DNA of 64,000 nt. Source: Tetmemena sp. SeJ-2015. Taxonomy: Eukaryota > Ciliophora > Spirotrichea > Sporadotrichida > Oxytrichidae. A program made the position numbers and the translations under genes. Below, piece by piece: positions 38,036 through 49,043 of the stretch. The stretch covers positions 102,478-166,477 of the forward strand of contig JAJKFJ010020792.1 of NCBI GenBank assembly GCA_027382625.1, read 5' to 3'. Each line of letters opens with the position of its first letter. Position 1 is the first letter of the stretch. The notes below the pieces were generated by a model. That model searched no databases. It saw only the letters and a list, made by a program, of their open reading frames with translations, and had not been told where the DNA came from.

Positions 38036-39163
38036 TCACTGCATGGTGGCTAGGAACTCAGGTCTCCTTATCTCCTCAACGTACTCGCCTGCTGATTTAA
38101 TGATGGTCCTGGCTTTCTTAGCAGCTACCTCAGCAATTTCAATCTTGCGTTCCCAGTTCTTGACTGAGGTCTTGAGGTCGACTGCGAATGTTCTTCTGCT
38201 CCACGAACTTGAGAGGGTCGGGCATGTTTTGGATCTGAAGCTGCAACTGCTCCTGCTGCTTGTTGTTGTACTTGGCCTTCTTTATCTCCTCACGGGCGTT
38301 TCCAATGTCGCCCTTGGTGCGCTCGTACTTGATCTCCTTCATCTGCTTGTCGCGCTGGATCATCTCCTGCATCTTAATCGCTTCCTGCAGCTTCTTCTTG
38401 AGGGAGTTAAGAGTCTGCACTGTCTTGCCTGAGTTGAGCTTGAGCTGGAGCAGCTTCTTGTTGCGCTCGTCGATGTCCTTGACGTGCTTCTTGTTCTCAA
38501 TCTGCAGCTGATGGAAGTCGATGAACTTCAGGTCGTCGCCCATCTCCTCCTTGTGCTTGATCTGGGTTTCAGCCTTCATGATCTAAGTCTTGAGGGAGAC
38601 GTTCTTCAGCTGAAGCTTGTCGATGAGGGCGTCCTTGCTCTTGAACTTGTCCTCCATGTACTTCATCAACTTCTCAGCGTCGTAAAGATAATAAGTGTCA
38701 GCTATTGAGACTATGATATAATGAGTAGGTGAGTTTACTTGCCAGTGCGGCCGTTTTCAGCAGCTGAGAGGAATCTACCAAAGTCGAAGGCCTCCTTTCT
38801 GATTTCAGCGATGGAGAGATCAGTGCCCTCAAGAATGGCCTTGAGTCTTTCGAGCAGGGTCTCTGACTTCTCTCTGCCCTCCTCGATGTTAGCCTTCAGT
38901 GTTTCGAGTTCGGTGTTTGCGATCTCGTACTTCTGCTCAGCAGTAAGTCTCAAAACCTTGTCAGCTGCGTTCTTCTTATTCTTGCGGCCCTTGGTCTTGT
39001 CCTGCTCGTAGTCATCGTCCAGTCGCTTATCGTCCTTAGTCTTTCTGAGGATGTAGGACTCAAAGAGTTGGTTCTCTCTGCGGATCTGCTCGTTATCCTT
39101 TTCTATGGACTCCAGCTTCTGGGAAAGCTCCTCCAGCTTGAGATCCTCCAGGTTCTCGTGCAT
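38036..39163 (-). CDS. CCDC113: CCDC113-like coiled-coil ciliary protein
   Basis: Two large minus-strand blocks give one coiled-coil protein of roughly 350 residues, close to the usual CCDC113 length. The N-terminal block (38735-39163) starts MHENLEDLKLEELSQKLESI and contains LTAEQKYEIANTELETLK. The second block contains YMEDKFKSKDALIDKLQLKN, EEMGDDLKFIDFHQLQIENK and LQLKLNSGKTVQTLN, all characteristic of the family. The C-terminus (NWERKIEIAEVAAKKARTII, ending RRPEFLATMQ before TGA) is reached only after a single-base frame slip near 38185. A non-coding insert of about 70 bases (38664-38735), intron or eliminated sequence, splits the gene. CCDC113 is a basal-body/axoneme-linked protein working with CCDC96 near the radial spokes. 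Codon use is much richer in G and C than in the paralogue at 20188. It is convergent with locus B and divergent from the gene at 39352. Confidence 0.85.
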
Positions 39164-39351
39164 GGCCGAGTGCTAGGAATACATTTTGTTCTTAGTGCAA
39201 TTATTATAACTTCCAAACTCATTTAAATTAAATCACCTCTCAGATCTGCTCAAAATCTTAGTGAAGGCATTTTATAGAGATTACGATTTGGCTTGTGTAA
39301 TTAATTAATTCTCTCTACAAACTAAACCTTTAGTCAGCCATTGCAAGTGAG
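39164..39351. promoter_or_regulatory. Shared divergent 5' region
   Basis: Only about 190 bp separate the start codons of CCDC113 (minus) and the + strand gene at 39352. The stretch is AT-rich without coding signal, so both promoters must lie in it if the germline order is kept in the macronucleus. No specific motif can be named. Confidence 0.4.
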
Positions 39352-40460
39352 ATGGAGCGCCTTGCTTAGAAGAAGAATCGAGAGTGAGATTAAATGAGGA
39401 GAAGCCAGAGAGAATTTTCTTTGAAAGCTTGGATGAGTTCTTAGAACTGTACTTGGGACAGGTGGAGCAAGAAGACTAGGAAAATATAGCCATCAAGAGA
39501 AGGTTCATCTTCGACATGATAGAGCATATCCACTCTCTCAACCACCACAACTAGGAGATGCAGACACTCAACTCTCCTTTTCTTAGCCACGCTGACAGAA
39601 ACCCCTAGCCTGTGGAACCCAATTACAATTTGGCTACTCTACTGAGGCAGATCCGCCTCTTCAACAACTAAGTTTCTTCTTAATTCTATTGAGTATTTAT
39701 ATATTGAGTATTTTATTTCTGGGGAGAAGTATCTAGACAGTGATTCCTTAGAGCAAAGTTTTGTCTTTGCTCGCAATCTACTAGCTGAATATCCAAGTTT
39801 AAACTCCTTTATAGATTTGCTATAATTAAGTTCAGGCAACTAAATTACTAATGCCCTTAAGGACAAACTAAACGACAAAAAATAAATTGATGCACCCTTT
39901 CTCTATATTTATATATTTGTGACAATCTGCTGCCTCAGGAATTAGGTGACTGTGAGTGGCTATTGATTCTACTGCAGTGCATGATGACCACCAGACATCT
40001 CAAGAAAACTAAGAACGGGGTCACTTAGACTCAACTTTGCATAATTCATGTGATTTTATGCATCTCCTACCCTGACTAGATCTTTCAGAGGGCACAGTAC
40101 AAGCAGCACTTGTTCGGCATCCCCACCTCGGGAAGATATTTGAAAAAGAGTTAGTACAACATTAATCTCGACAAAGCATTCAATAGCAAAGTAGTTGAAT
40201 AAAATGTAAAGCTTTTAAAATTTGAATTGCAAGTAAACAGCAACCAGCTGATAGAGATGTTCTTTTGGAGCTTCTTGATTGTGATTCTCAAGGCTCCGGA
40301 GTAAAAGTAAGATCACCCCTTGCATGAAGTTTACAACAGCAAGCTTTAGCTCACGACAAACAGTCTAAAAAGGCTGAGGAACATAAGAAGGCAACTTACC
40401 ATCATTGAAATAATAGCAGCAGCTTTCTTAATCTTCAGAAGCTCGTTTTATCATAAATGA
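39352..40460 (+). CDS. Unidentified protein, divergent from CCDC113
   Basis: Starts MERLAQ, continues after a one-base slip with EKPERIFFESLDEFLELYLG and RRFIFDMIEHIHSLNHHNQE, then an interruption near 39670-39710 containing a direct repeat (TATTGAGTATTT twice). It resumes with EYFISGEKYLDSDSLEQSF, and after another slip near 39910 with DNLLPQELGDCEWLLILLQC, ending in a basic/hydrophobic C-terminus and TGA at 40458. About 340 residues, helical, with no signal peptide. I do not recognise the family. Frame slips may be sequence errors or very short eliminated inserts. Confidence 0.55.
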
Positions 40461-40549
40461 ATTACTTACACATTAAAAAATATTTCCTTACTCATCATGG
40501 ACTTTAGAAATAGAGAGATACAAAAGTTAATACTACTACTTCTTACTAT

Positions 40550-40834
40550 TCAAACTAGTTTATCCATTTCATTTATTCTTTTTAATACACTCTATGAGCT
40601 TTTGCTGTTATTCTCAAATTTCCTTCTTACTTTACTGAGTTAATTTAATATGATCTCATTACATATTGAAAGTGCCTGAGTGATATGATCAATAGCTTCT
40701 CCTAACTATTAATTGTTGAATTCTGGAAAGGAATATATGCTTATTGTTCGCACTAATAAAGTCAAGAGCAAGCCTATCAGCAAAACCAGTAGATAAGTAC
40801 GGTCACTCTCATACAGTTTTTCATTCACCCACAT
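40550..40834 (-). CDS. Short single-pass membrane protein or C-terminal part of its neighbour
   Basis: Starts MWVNEKLYESD, then a hydrophobic helix (TYLLVLLIGLLLTLLV) followed by a polar tail, ending at TGA 40550; 94 residues. The start overlaps the end of the upstream gene (40825-41734) in another frame. A single frame slip could make the two one protein with two membrane segments. No family recognised. Confidence 0.4.
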
Positions 40835-41734
40835 TTATTAAGAACTTTAATCCAGTAATGATTCAAAATTTATCCTAAGACGAAGCTGTCTTAATTTTAA
40901 AGCTTGAAGTTGCTTATCTATTCTAAGTGTGGCAGTTTCTGAATAGACTAAACACTTTTCCTTGATAAAATTCTATCTTCCCAATTCTGAACAGAGTGTA
41001 GCTCAAAATTTTGCATGAGCTTTAGATCTAAACTACCAACTAATTCCATAGAGCTATATTGAAAGACCTTATTTTCAAAAGCACTTTAGAGTTCATCAAT
41101 TTGAGTATAGTTCGCCTTCAGCTTAATCATTTCATCTTGGTAATTAGGAGAGGCCAATTTAAATTCCAACATTCCATTTGTAAAACTTGGGATATCTTGT
41201 AGAGTATTGAGATCAAGTGGCCATAAAGCAAATGTGAACCCCCTCACTCCACTCTTTATCATCTTACACTCTACTTTTAGAGATATTTACTTTGAGTTCT
41301 GCAGTGAGATTTCTTCTTCGCCCTATTTCTAAGTAGAGAGAATAAGTGCATATTTAGAGTCTTCACAGAATTCTTTGTTCTTTAGACTTTACACTAAAGT
41401 TGAGGTGCATGCTTTCAAGCACCTCCTTTATTTTGTAGCTGAGTACATCTTATGCATCATTTCCTTGTTTAAGATTATTATTATGACTTTGACTTATTGA
41501 GGTTTTTAGTTGCATGTAGTCGAGCTTTTCAAACTTGGAACTGATGAATTTAAGACTGTCATTAAAGTTAGATGATGGCCTCGATTTGAAGAGCCAAGTA
41601 GATGCAGAGAGTGTAATTATCAGCATGATCATTAACAGGAAACTCAGCAACTTAACTCTTCTCAGGTGCTGCTTTAAGCGCTACCTTCTGAGAAAATAAA
41701 TGGAGTCCTCTACAAAGTATCGAATTCTTCTCAT
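40825..41734 (-). CDS. Unidentified N-terminally anchored membrane protein
   Basis: The chosen start gives MRRIRYFVEDSIYFLRR, a basic segment, a membrane helix (LLSFLLMIMLIITLSA) and a long extracytoplasmic-like region with repeated aromatic/acidic pattern (GFTFALWPLDLNTLQDIP, SPNYQDEMIKLKANYTQ), ending KVLNKCG and TGA. One base slip near 41370 is needed. The basic-then-hydrophobic start fits a type II orientation. No family recognised. It begins within about 200 bp of the end of the gene upstream. Confidence 0.5.
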
Positions 41735-41926
41735 TAATTCACTTCTCTATTATAATCAAAATTAATTAAGACCTCTTCACATATATCATTGGCATAGTAT
41801 TTAGTAATCTATTGATGTAAATTCATAATTAATACTCCGAGAGGATGTTGATAAAATTTAGCCAGATTTCATATGCTCCCCTCTTTTATGCTTCTGACTA
41901 GAAGGTGTAAATTTCATATTGGTTTC

Positions 41927-43645
41927 TCAATTATTGATCTTTTTCTTGGCCATGGTGCTCTTTCTGAGTAATCTCTGTTCGCCCTTATCTAGGAGGTGAG
42001 AATTGTAAAGTGAGCTTCTCTCTTCCTAGTCTAGGTAGCTCTGAATCTCGGGAACTTTCTTGACTTTCTTTATAAACTCCTTCATTTCAATGAATTCCTC
42101 TATTGAGAAAATGCGGGTGGGGTCGTCTCTTGAAGTTCTCACATGCTCGATGTCGTAGTTCTACACTCACATTTGCCCTTAAAGTTTATTCAAAATAAAT
42201 GATGAAAGATAAACTATAGCATGGTGTCTGTAGAGCTCCTTATTGAGGGAGGAGGCATTCATGAAGCGCAAGCAAATCACGAAAATGCTGAAGAAGGCGA
42301 TATAACCGCCTATCTGCACCATACAGAATGCAAAGGAGCGGGGATATCTATGCACCGTAGTCCACATGTCGTATTAGTCGGTCTGCTCAATCTTTACCTA
42401 GAAGGTGAATAAATTCATTACAAGAGAGATCTATCTTTTCATTGATGTGAAGTTCTTCATGGAGTTGTCATAGGTGTAATCGAGCTCATTTTGGTAATAG
42501 AGGTCACTTTCATAGGTGGGGTTTCTAGCAAATACGTTGGAGGCAGTCATTATATTGACTGGCTTTGCAATGTAGACCATAGCTACTCCGAGGGCATTTG
42601 CTTGGTATTCCTATCTTGTTCTAAATATCTCATTGTCGCCATTCAAGAAGTAGTCATTCATTTATTCAATAAAACTTATTCTAAATAGAGAATAGGAAAT
42701 TATAATTGATGAAGAAACTGAACTAGAGAGATGGGTCAGGGCGCAGGTTTGGTCATATGCGCATTAGAAATCGAGATTGATGTAGTAACGATCTTGCAAA
42801 AGAGTCAATCCCTGGTCTTACTTGTCGCTAAACTTCACTGTATAAAGATAAGCAACTGAAGTGTTTGCTGTCAGATTATAGATTAGAATTTTATAAAAAT
42901 CGATGATTTTGTTAAAACTTAAGCAAGAAATGTGTTTTTATTTTTTTAAAGCATATGAAAAACTCTAAATTTCTCTTTCCTTATACTTTAAATATTATGT
43001 TGCTATTTATCTCTAAAGTTGAGTGCTCTCTTTCAAAAATTGTAACATTGGATTAATGTCTTAAATTCTACTTTATATCGAGTCGATAATATTTTTTGCA
43101 ATTGAGACTTATATAAATTCATAATAAAATTAATTTCGATTTAATTTCAATTTGAGGGATACAATCTACATTTAAGCCATAGAACTCTTCTCCTTAGAAG
43201 ATGTAACCTGTCACCTCTTGCTATAAACCTTACACTAAAAATGTTATCAACATTATTACAATTCTAAGATTGTGCAGAAGTTGATGTTGGAAGTGACGAT
43301 AGACAGAGTAATATTCATTCTGGAAACAAGCGTTGAGATATCTTGCAATCCCTAGAAACTGAAGTATCCCTATTCCACGTCAGAGTCCATATACTTCTTG
43401 CCAAAGCAGTCACTTAGAGCAATAATTATCATGACCATCATTAGGATGAAGCCGATTAAGGATACGATTCCAGCTGTCAATGATGCGTATTCTCTCCTTC
43501 CCTTGAAAAAGAGGCCCGTTTGTGCCTTTCCACAAGATAGCATCTTGAGAAAGTGCCCTACCAATTTAAAGACAGAGTTGGGTGGAGTTTACTGAGGTTC
43601 ATCTACCTCTGAGTTCAAGTCACTACGAAGCGAATCTCTATCCAT
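41927..43645 (-). CDS. Multi-part membrane protein of a ciliate-type family
   Basis: Starts MDRDSLRSDLNSEVDEPQQT; then GKAQTGLFFKGRREYASLTA leads into a first membrane helix (GIVSLIGFILMMVMIIIAL). The frame then breaks (42885-43140 is AT-rich and non-coding). Coding resumes with VKFSDKQDQGLTLLQDRYY, a region of extracellular character, and a second helix (RSFAFCMVQIGGYIAFFSIF followed by VICLRFM). The cytoplasmic end contains RTSRDDPTRIFSIEEFIEMK. Helix, long loop, helix and cytoplasmic tail is a common layout of ciliate surface or channel-like proteins, but I cannot name a function. The TGA at 41927 may itself lie in a tiny eliminated insert: CAATA flanks it, and removing 15 bases continues the frame (KKINMKFTPSSQ). 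Confidence 0.55.
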
Positions 43646-43830
43646 TTACAGACAAGCACACTTATATTATAAATAAAATATGATATCCCCTCAAGCTTTT
43701 CTCACTATAAGCTCTCAGATTAAATTCCTTTTGATATCTTTGCTGTTTATCTGATATGCAAGCAAAGCTTTTGTTTCAAATCTAGTTATAATAATTACGT
43801 GATATTTCTCTATAATTAACATTTACTGCA

Positions 43831-46800
43831 ATGGGTAATTGCGCTGTATGTCTACGGGAAGGACCAACCACGCACAAGACAAGTGGGAGTATGCATAGTC
43901 ATACATAAAGCACGATGTTTGATGATATCACTAACACTCCAAAGTAAGCTATCTAGAGAGATAACTTCTGCCTCAAATAACTTGTTAAGACTCTCATATT
44001 CTCAAAGACTATTTAGGTACTTGAAATTGACACTCCCTCAAGTTTACTAAGAGGGTTTGGAGGACTTAAATCACATTTAGAGTATCAATCCTGAGTCTCA
44101 TCTCGCCTTCACTATCCATATTCATAACATGCGGCTTTTCAATTTCATCTTGGTAAGTTTTTCTTCTCTCTCTATTTATTTTCCTTCTCTTTAACTCAGC
44201 AGATTACTCATTCTTGCTATAGAAAGACGAGTTATTCATACAAGGGGATATTGATGAGGACACCTCTAAGAGAAGATAGGAGATTTACAAGCGAAACAAA
44301 AACATGGAAACAATCCAGTCAACGACTACTCTCTCAGCCTTCAAACATCTCCTTCTCAGATGATGTTCAAACTAAAGCCAAGAGATTGTCTCTCGATTTC
44401 CCAGAGACCAAGGGCATGAGGTGGCGAACTCATTTACTCCAAGTTGACACGGAGGGTAACTTAGAAGTAAGTAATAAAATTTAAGCACAAAGATAATCAG
44501 AAGTCAAAATTAAGGAGTGGTTGATGCCTCTTCTAATTTAATTATCTGAAGTTATTAAATTAAAGCTATCTTTAACATGTTATAATGATTTTTATTAAAG
44601 GTTAATCTGGATAATCATTTCAAATACGAATGCAAATACAAAGACATTTGGCAGAAATGTGTGATTGTCGAATTTTATACAGTGAAGAATCCCCATAAGC
44701 CTTTCTCATATATCGCAATAGACTTTCTTAGCACTTGCAATAGGCCCCAAGCAGTGTGATTTTGAAGTGAGGGATTATAAAACGCGACGTTATGTAGGCC
44801 GCATAGCCTTCGATATTAGCATTAAGTAACTACAAATGATGGAGGTTTCACTATTCGACCTAAAATGCAAGCTCAGCAAGAAAGAAGAGAAAGCTCTCTA
44901 CTCGCAGTTTAAACTCATTACAAATTTAGAAGCTCCTAAGCTCAGCGAGCCTACCTATTCTCAAACTGGAAGATATAAGAAGGAAAAGACGTACACTAAA
45001 TTCAGATGGATGCTAAATGAAGAGTAAGATATCATTCCTACAGTGAGATAGGTTGTATCTTTGGAGAGTCTAAAAAATTCCTCTCTGCATGTGGTTATCA
45101 AGGTTGATCGAAACTTTTCAGAGGCGATGCATAGGCAGGTACTTGAAAAGATAACTCTAGCTTAAAAGTATTAACTCTTGAGGGGTGAAAAAGTCTTCAA
45201 GAAACCCCAAATTATTGAGCCAGGAAACCAAACTATATCAGATGATAAAAGTACGAAAACTCCTGCTTTAATTGAAGAGGATATTGATAAGATAGAGAAG
45301 AGAGATTCTAGGATCAACTATGACGCTTCACTACTTAATCCCTTGGAGAAGAAAAAATTGATCACTCATAAATCTTTCGCCTCCAGGTGGAAAAGCCTCC
45401 TCTTTCTTAGTTTTAAAGCACTCTTCTTATGTCCACAATCACCTTGATGAGAGGAAGTTGAGTAAGGTTGACATCGATAAGATTTACGGCTCCAACTAGT
45501 AGATAAGTGCTTATCTTGACGAGGCAGATGACCCTATGGAAATGATTTAGAAGATTGCAATAGTAAAGAGGTCTAAATCAATCATGCAAAAAAGAGAGCG
45601 TAAAACTATAACGATAGACGCTTCACAGTACTATTCTAAGTTTAATGAGGTAGGAGATACCTCTTAGAGTTTGATGAAGAGTCTTATTGGAGAGTGCCAT
45701 ATCGGAGTGACAAAGCTGCTTTAGTGCGAGTATAGAAAGCTAGACAGGAGAGACTCAAACATTTTAACTAATAAACTGAACTCATCTATAAAGCACTCTA
45801 TGTCACTAGATTCGAGCAATTTAAAGGATGCAATAGGCGACGGTAGACAAGATAAGGATGATGTTTCCTCTTAAACAGGAAAGAAGCACTAGAAATGCAA
45901 GACTGATCAGAAATACTTTTAAGAAAAACTTTGGGACATGGGTAAAGTTATTGGGACAATTTCTGGATATTTCAAAGTCACAAACCTACCAAATATCTAG
46001 CAAATGGCTCTAGGTATATTGACTGAAAATGGCATAGTAATGAATCATGCTCCTATCTTGATTGAGGAAATGAATGGAATCGTAGGCGGATTGAAGAGAA
46101 AGTTAAGAATGAATGAGAAGATATCGCAGCTAATTGAATTGACAAAGCGTCTTCAGAAGATTGACTAATACAAAGCTAAGAGGTAGATCTATTAGACCTA
46201 CAATGAGAGAAAAAAACGCTTATTTTACAGATATGAAGATCATATTTATTGAATGAGAAGGAAAAGATACTCAACGAAATTATAAACATCTTATGCGAGT
46301 CAGATAAAACTGTTCAAGGTCACATGTATAAATATCAAGATGACTTTGATTTGATGAGAGCTCAGCAAGCTTTAATTGAGTTAGCTTTCCACTGTCTCCT
46401 TCTAGTAGAAAGCGTGAGATATGAATTTAGGAGGGATTACTATGAAATTATTTCGCAAGTTCTTATGAGAGATGAACTCAAACTTCCAAATGTTACACTT
46501 AGAGGCACACATATGCAAAATAGGCTTCCAAATTTAAGGAATCCCTCAGAATTCTAAGACAGTTCCTTCGCGTAAAGGATTAAAGAAGGTTCACTAGCAA
46601 ATTTTCCACAACAAAGATTTGCTCCAACAACAAGAGAAGCTGACAATCCCAAGCTCGGTAATTTGAATGTACAGCCTCTTCTCACTGACCAGGCGAGTAA
46701 CATTACTGGAAAAACTTTTGGAGAGAGGTATGACGAGGATACTAAAGAGAAATTGAGATAGGAGAAGTTAAAGTTAGCCATTTTTTATCAGAAACTTCTC

Positions 46801-48835
46801 TATCAAACTCTCGAAGATTGTCTCTACAAATTCACTCGCAAGGATGTCGAACCTTATCTGAAGTCTTATCTTGAAATTTGCATCTCAATCTCTTTCTTTA
46901 GAGTTCCTAGATTCTAGAGACTATTCGTTAACTGCATCTCTTAGAATATGGATATGGTTATCGAAGAGTGGAAAGGTATGAGTTGGAATCTCGATGATGA
47001 GACAGATCTTAATATCGAGGCAGGAGTTGCCTCTCTCTATGATTGGCAAACTAACTTCCACTCTATGATCCCAGATACTATGGAAACTTATGAAGCGCAA
47101 CAACTCATGATGAAAATAGAAGGAAACAAAAGATGGCAAGCTAGAATTCAGAAGCGCTCAATTGCTTACTTCTAAATTGTAAGGCGATGGGCAAACTTGT
47201 TAAATGAGGCTATGAGAAGTCCAAATCCATTTTGGCAAGATGTCCCAGGTTATGCAATTATCCTTAAATCGATGCTGGTTCAGCTCAAGGAGAGGAATGT
47301 AGCAGACTATGCTGATGCTTTGGTAGATTCTATTGCCTCCTTGCTTCACAATCCTCAGATATTGACAGTTGTGATCAACATAATTTTCGCAAAGACTAAT
47401 GCCTATGACTCTAGAACGCTTTGCATTACAATGGACATTGCAACTAAGTGGATAAATTACATCGAGCAGAATAACTGCGACTTTCCCTCAAACTTTGATT
47501 TTCAATACTTCATCAAGGGCATCTAAGTTGCGATAGAAATGGACCACTCACTTTCGACCCCTCGAACCCTATACTTGGTATTCAGAGTGATTCACTTTTT
47601 GCCTTTTGACCAGAGATCCAAGATCATAAATTTGCTTCTACAGCCCAAATACTTCAACAGTCTCATATTCTCATGGTCTTACACCATCAGAGACATTTTC
47701 ATTTCGCTGCTCATGTACCAGTTTGATTACTTCTATATCTCAAAGTTCTCGAATTAGATCCTGTAAAATATCGAGACTTTGAACTTGGACAAGGGAAGCA
47801 CAGTGGCTACACAGTTCTAGGACTTTGAACACCTCCATATGTTTCAACTCAAAGAGAAAGTTAAGAGAGTGGAATTGGTGAGACTCAAGGCCATTCGAAG
47901 AGAGTAGAACAAATGGTTTGAGCACTTCCAGAAATGCTTAAAATAATACATAAAGTTATTTTATTTACTTTAAAACAATCAAATTTATTTTCTCAAGACT
48001 CTTCTTATTTATTTAGGTAAAATATTTCCATTTAGAATAATTTATAAGTTTGCTTGGAAACCTACATATAAGAAAATCCAAATGAGGCCCAGGGACTACT
48101 TGAGAACAAGAAGCAATTTAAAACCAGACTTTAGTATTCTGAGACAGAGATTAGCGTTCAAAGTCAAGCTGCAGGAACATCTGCTACCCAAATATTGCTG
48201 GAGAAGAAGCAGAGCACTCAAGAAGCGGCATTCAAATCTTAGGACTCTTAATTGAATTCTGTAAGTAATTATCGATAGATAGAGTATGATGTGTTCTTAT
48301 CTTTCTTATAGTTTATGAAGACCTTTCCAAACCTACCGATAGAGAATGAGTGAGCTAGAAGTGCTAGAGGAGTACTATGCGGCAAAACAAACTGAGAAGA
48401 ATAGCAGTGCTGTCAGATAAGACAGTACTATGAATCAGTCTCCTACTACTTTTGAAACTGAGCAGTAACAGTCTACAGAGGCTAAGACTCTCGACCTCGA
48501 GCTCAGCTACAACAAGATCATAATGAATTTGATTATACTTATAACTCTTGAATACTTTTTCTAATCATTTCCCAAGTACCTTCACATCTCAGAATTTACA
48601 TCCCAAGGTATAACTCATTACTTTTATGATACACTTGTAGTTTAATTGACGAGTGTTATAAGCAGATGGAGGAGTTTGAAGTGTGGAAGAGTTCTTAGAT
48701 TGTTCACTACTAGTGCGATATCTTAAGTTATTGAATTAAATGCGATTAATCTTAAGTGCTCTGCCTGAATTTAACATGGAGAAGAGCATGCCCATCGAAG
48801 ATGATGACATCCTGGATAAACAAGAAGAGTGGTGA
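43831..48835 (+). CDS. C2-like/DUF1765 large protein
   Basis: Starts MGNCAVCLREGPTTHKTSG. Two introns with GTAAG...AG ends lie at 44153-44199 and 44467-44600. The following exon reads like an N-terminal C2 domain (FEVRDYKTRRYVGRIAFDIS). A long helical middle follows (45400-46250 and 46251-47170). The stretch 47200-47760 (NPFWQDVPGYAIILKSMLVQ, STPRTLYLVFRVIHFLPF, SLIFSWSYTIRDIFISLLMY) resembles the DUF1765 domain of fungal and protist proteins of unknown role. The C-terminus holds a Q-rich stretch and an intron at 48261-48311, ending DDDILDKQEEW and TGA. One-base slips near 44050, 44735, 45385 and 46250 break the frame; the one at 46250 fits a lost T in a T run. Well over 1,300 residues if intact. 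DUF1765 assignment is from recall of the family pattern. Confidence 0.65.
44153..44199 (+). other. Spliceosomal intron in the DUF1765 gene
   Basis: GTAAGTTTTTC at the left, a pyrimidine-rich middle and TTAACTCAG at the right; 47 bp. The polypyrimidine run and CAG end distinguish it from the pointer-flanked inserts elsewhere. Confidence 0.7.
44467..44600 (+). other. Probable intron in the DUF1765 gene
   Basis: GTAAGTAATAAAATTTAAG at the left and TTTTTATTAAAG at the right, with in-frame TGA inside. 134 bp, between GNLE and VNLDNHFKYECKYK. Confidence 0.6.
48261..48311 (+). other. Probable intron near the 3' end of the DUF1765 gene
   Basis: GTAAGTAATTATC at the left, TTATCTTTCTTATAG at the right, 51 bp, between two Q-rich coding stretches. 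Confidence 0.55.
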
Positions 48836-49043
48836 GATATTATAGCCTTGCTCCTTTGTTCATTTGCTCCCATCTCAATTTATGAATGCCTTTACTGGCT
48901 TTGCCCTATCAAATAGCTAAAGTTCTAATTTAATACCCGAATTTATTATTTGCTTTGTTACTATTAATTCCCTAATGATTCTCTCTAAACATACTATTAA
49001 TTCATGTGATATTATGAGCTTGTAAATAGTAAACTTATATTAA

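Noticed and set aside
39665..39712. Eliminated insert with pointer TATTGAGTATTT
   Set aside because: Deleting one repeat unit (15 bases) keeps the frame but leaves the in-frame TGA, so it does not by itself repair the gene; an intron or another junction is equally likely.
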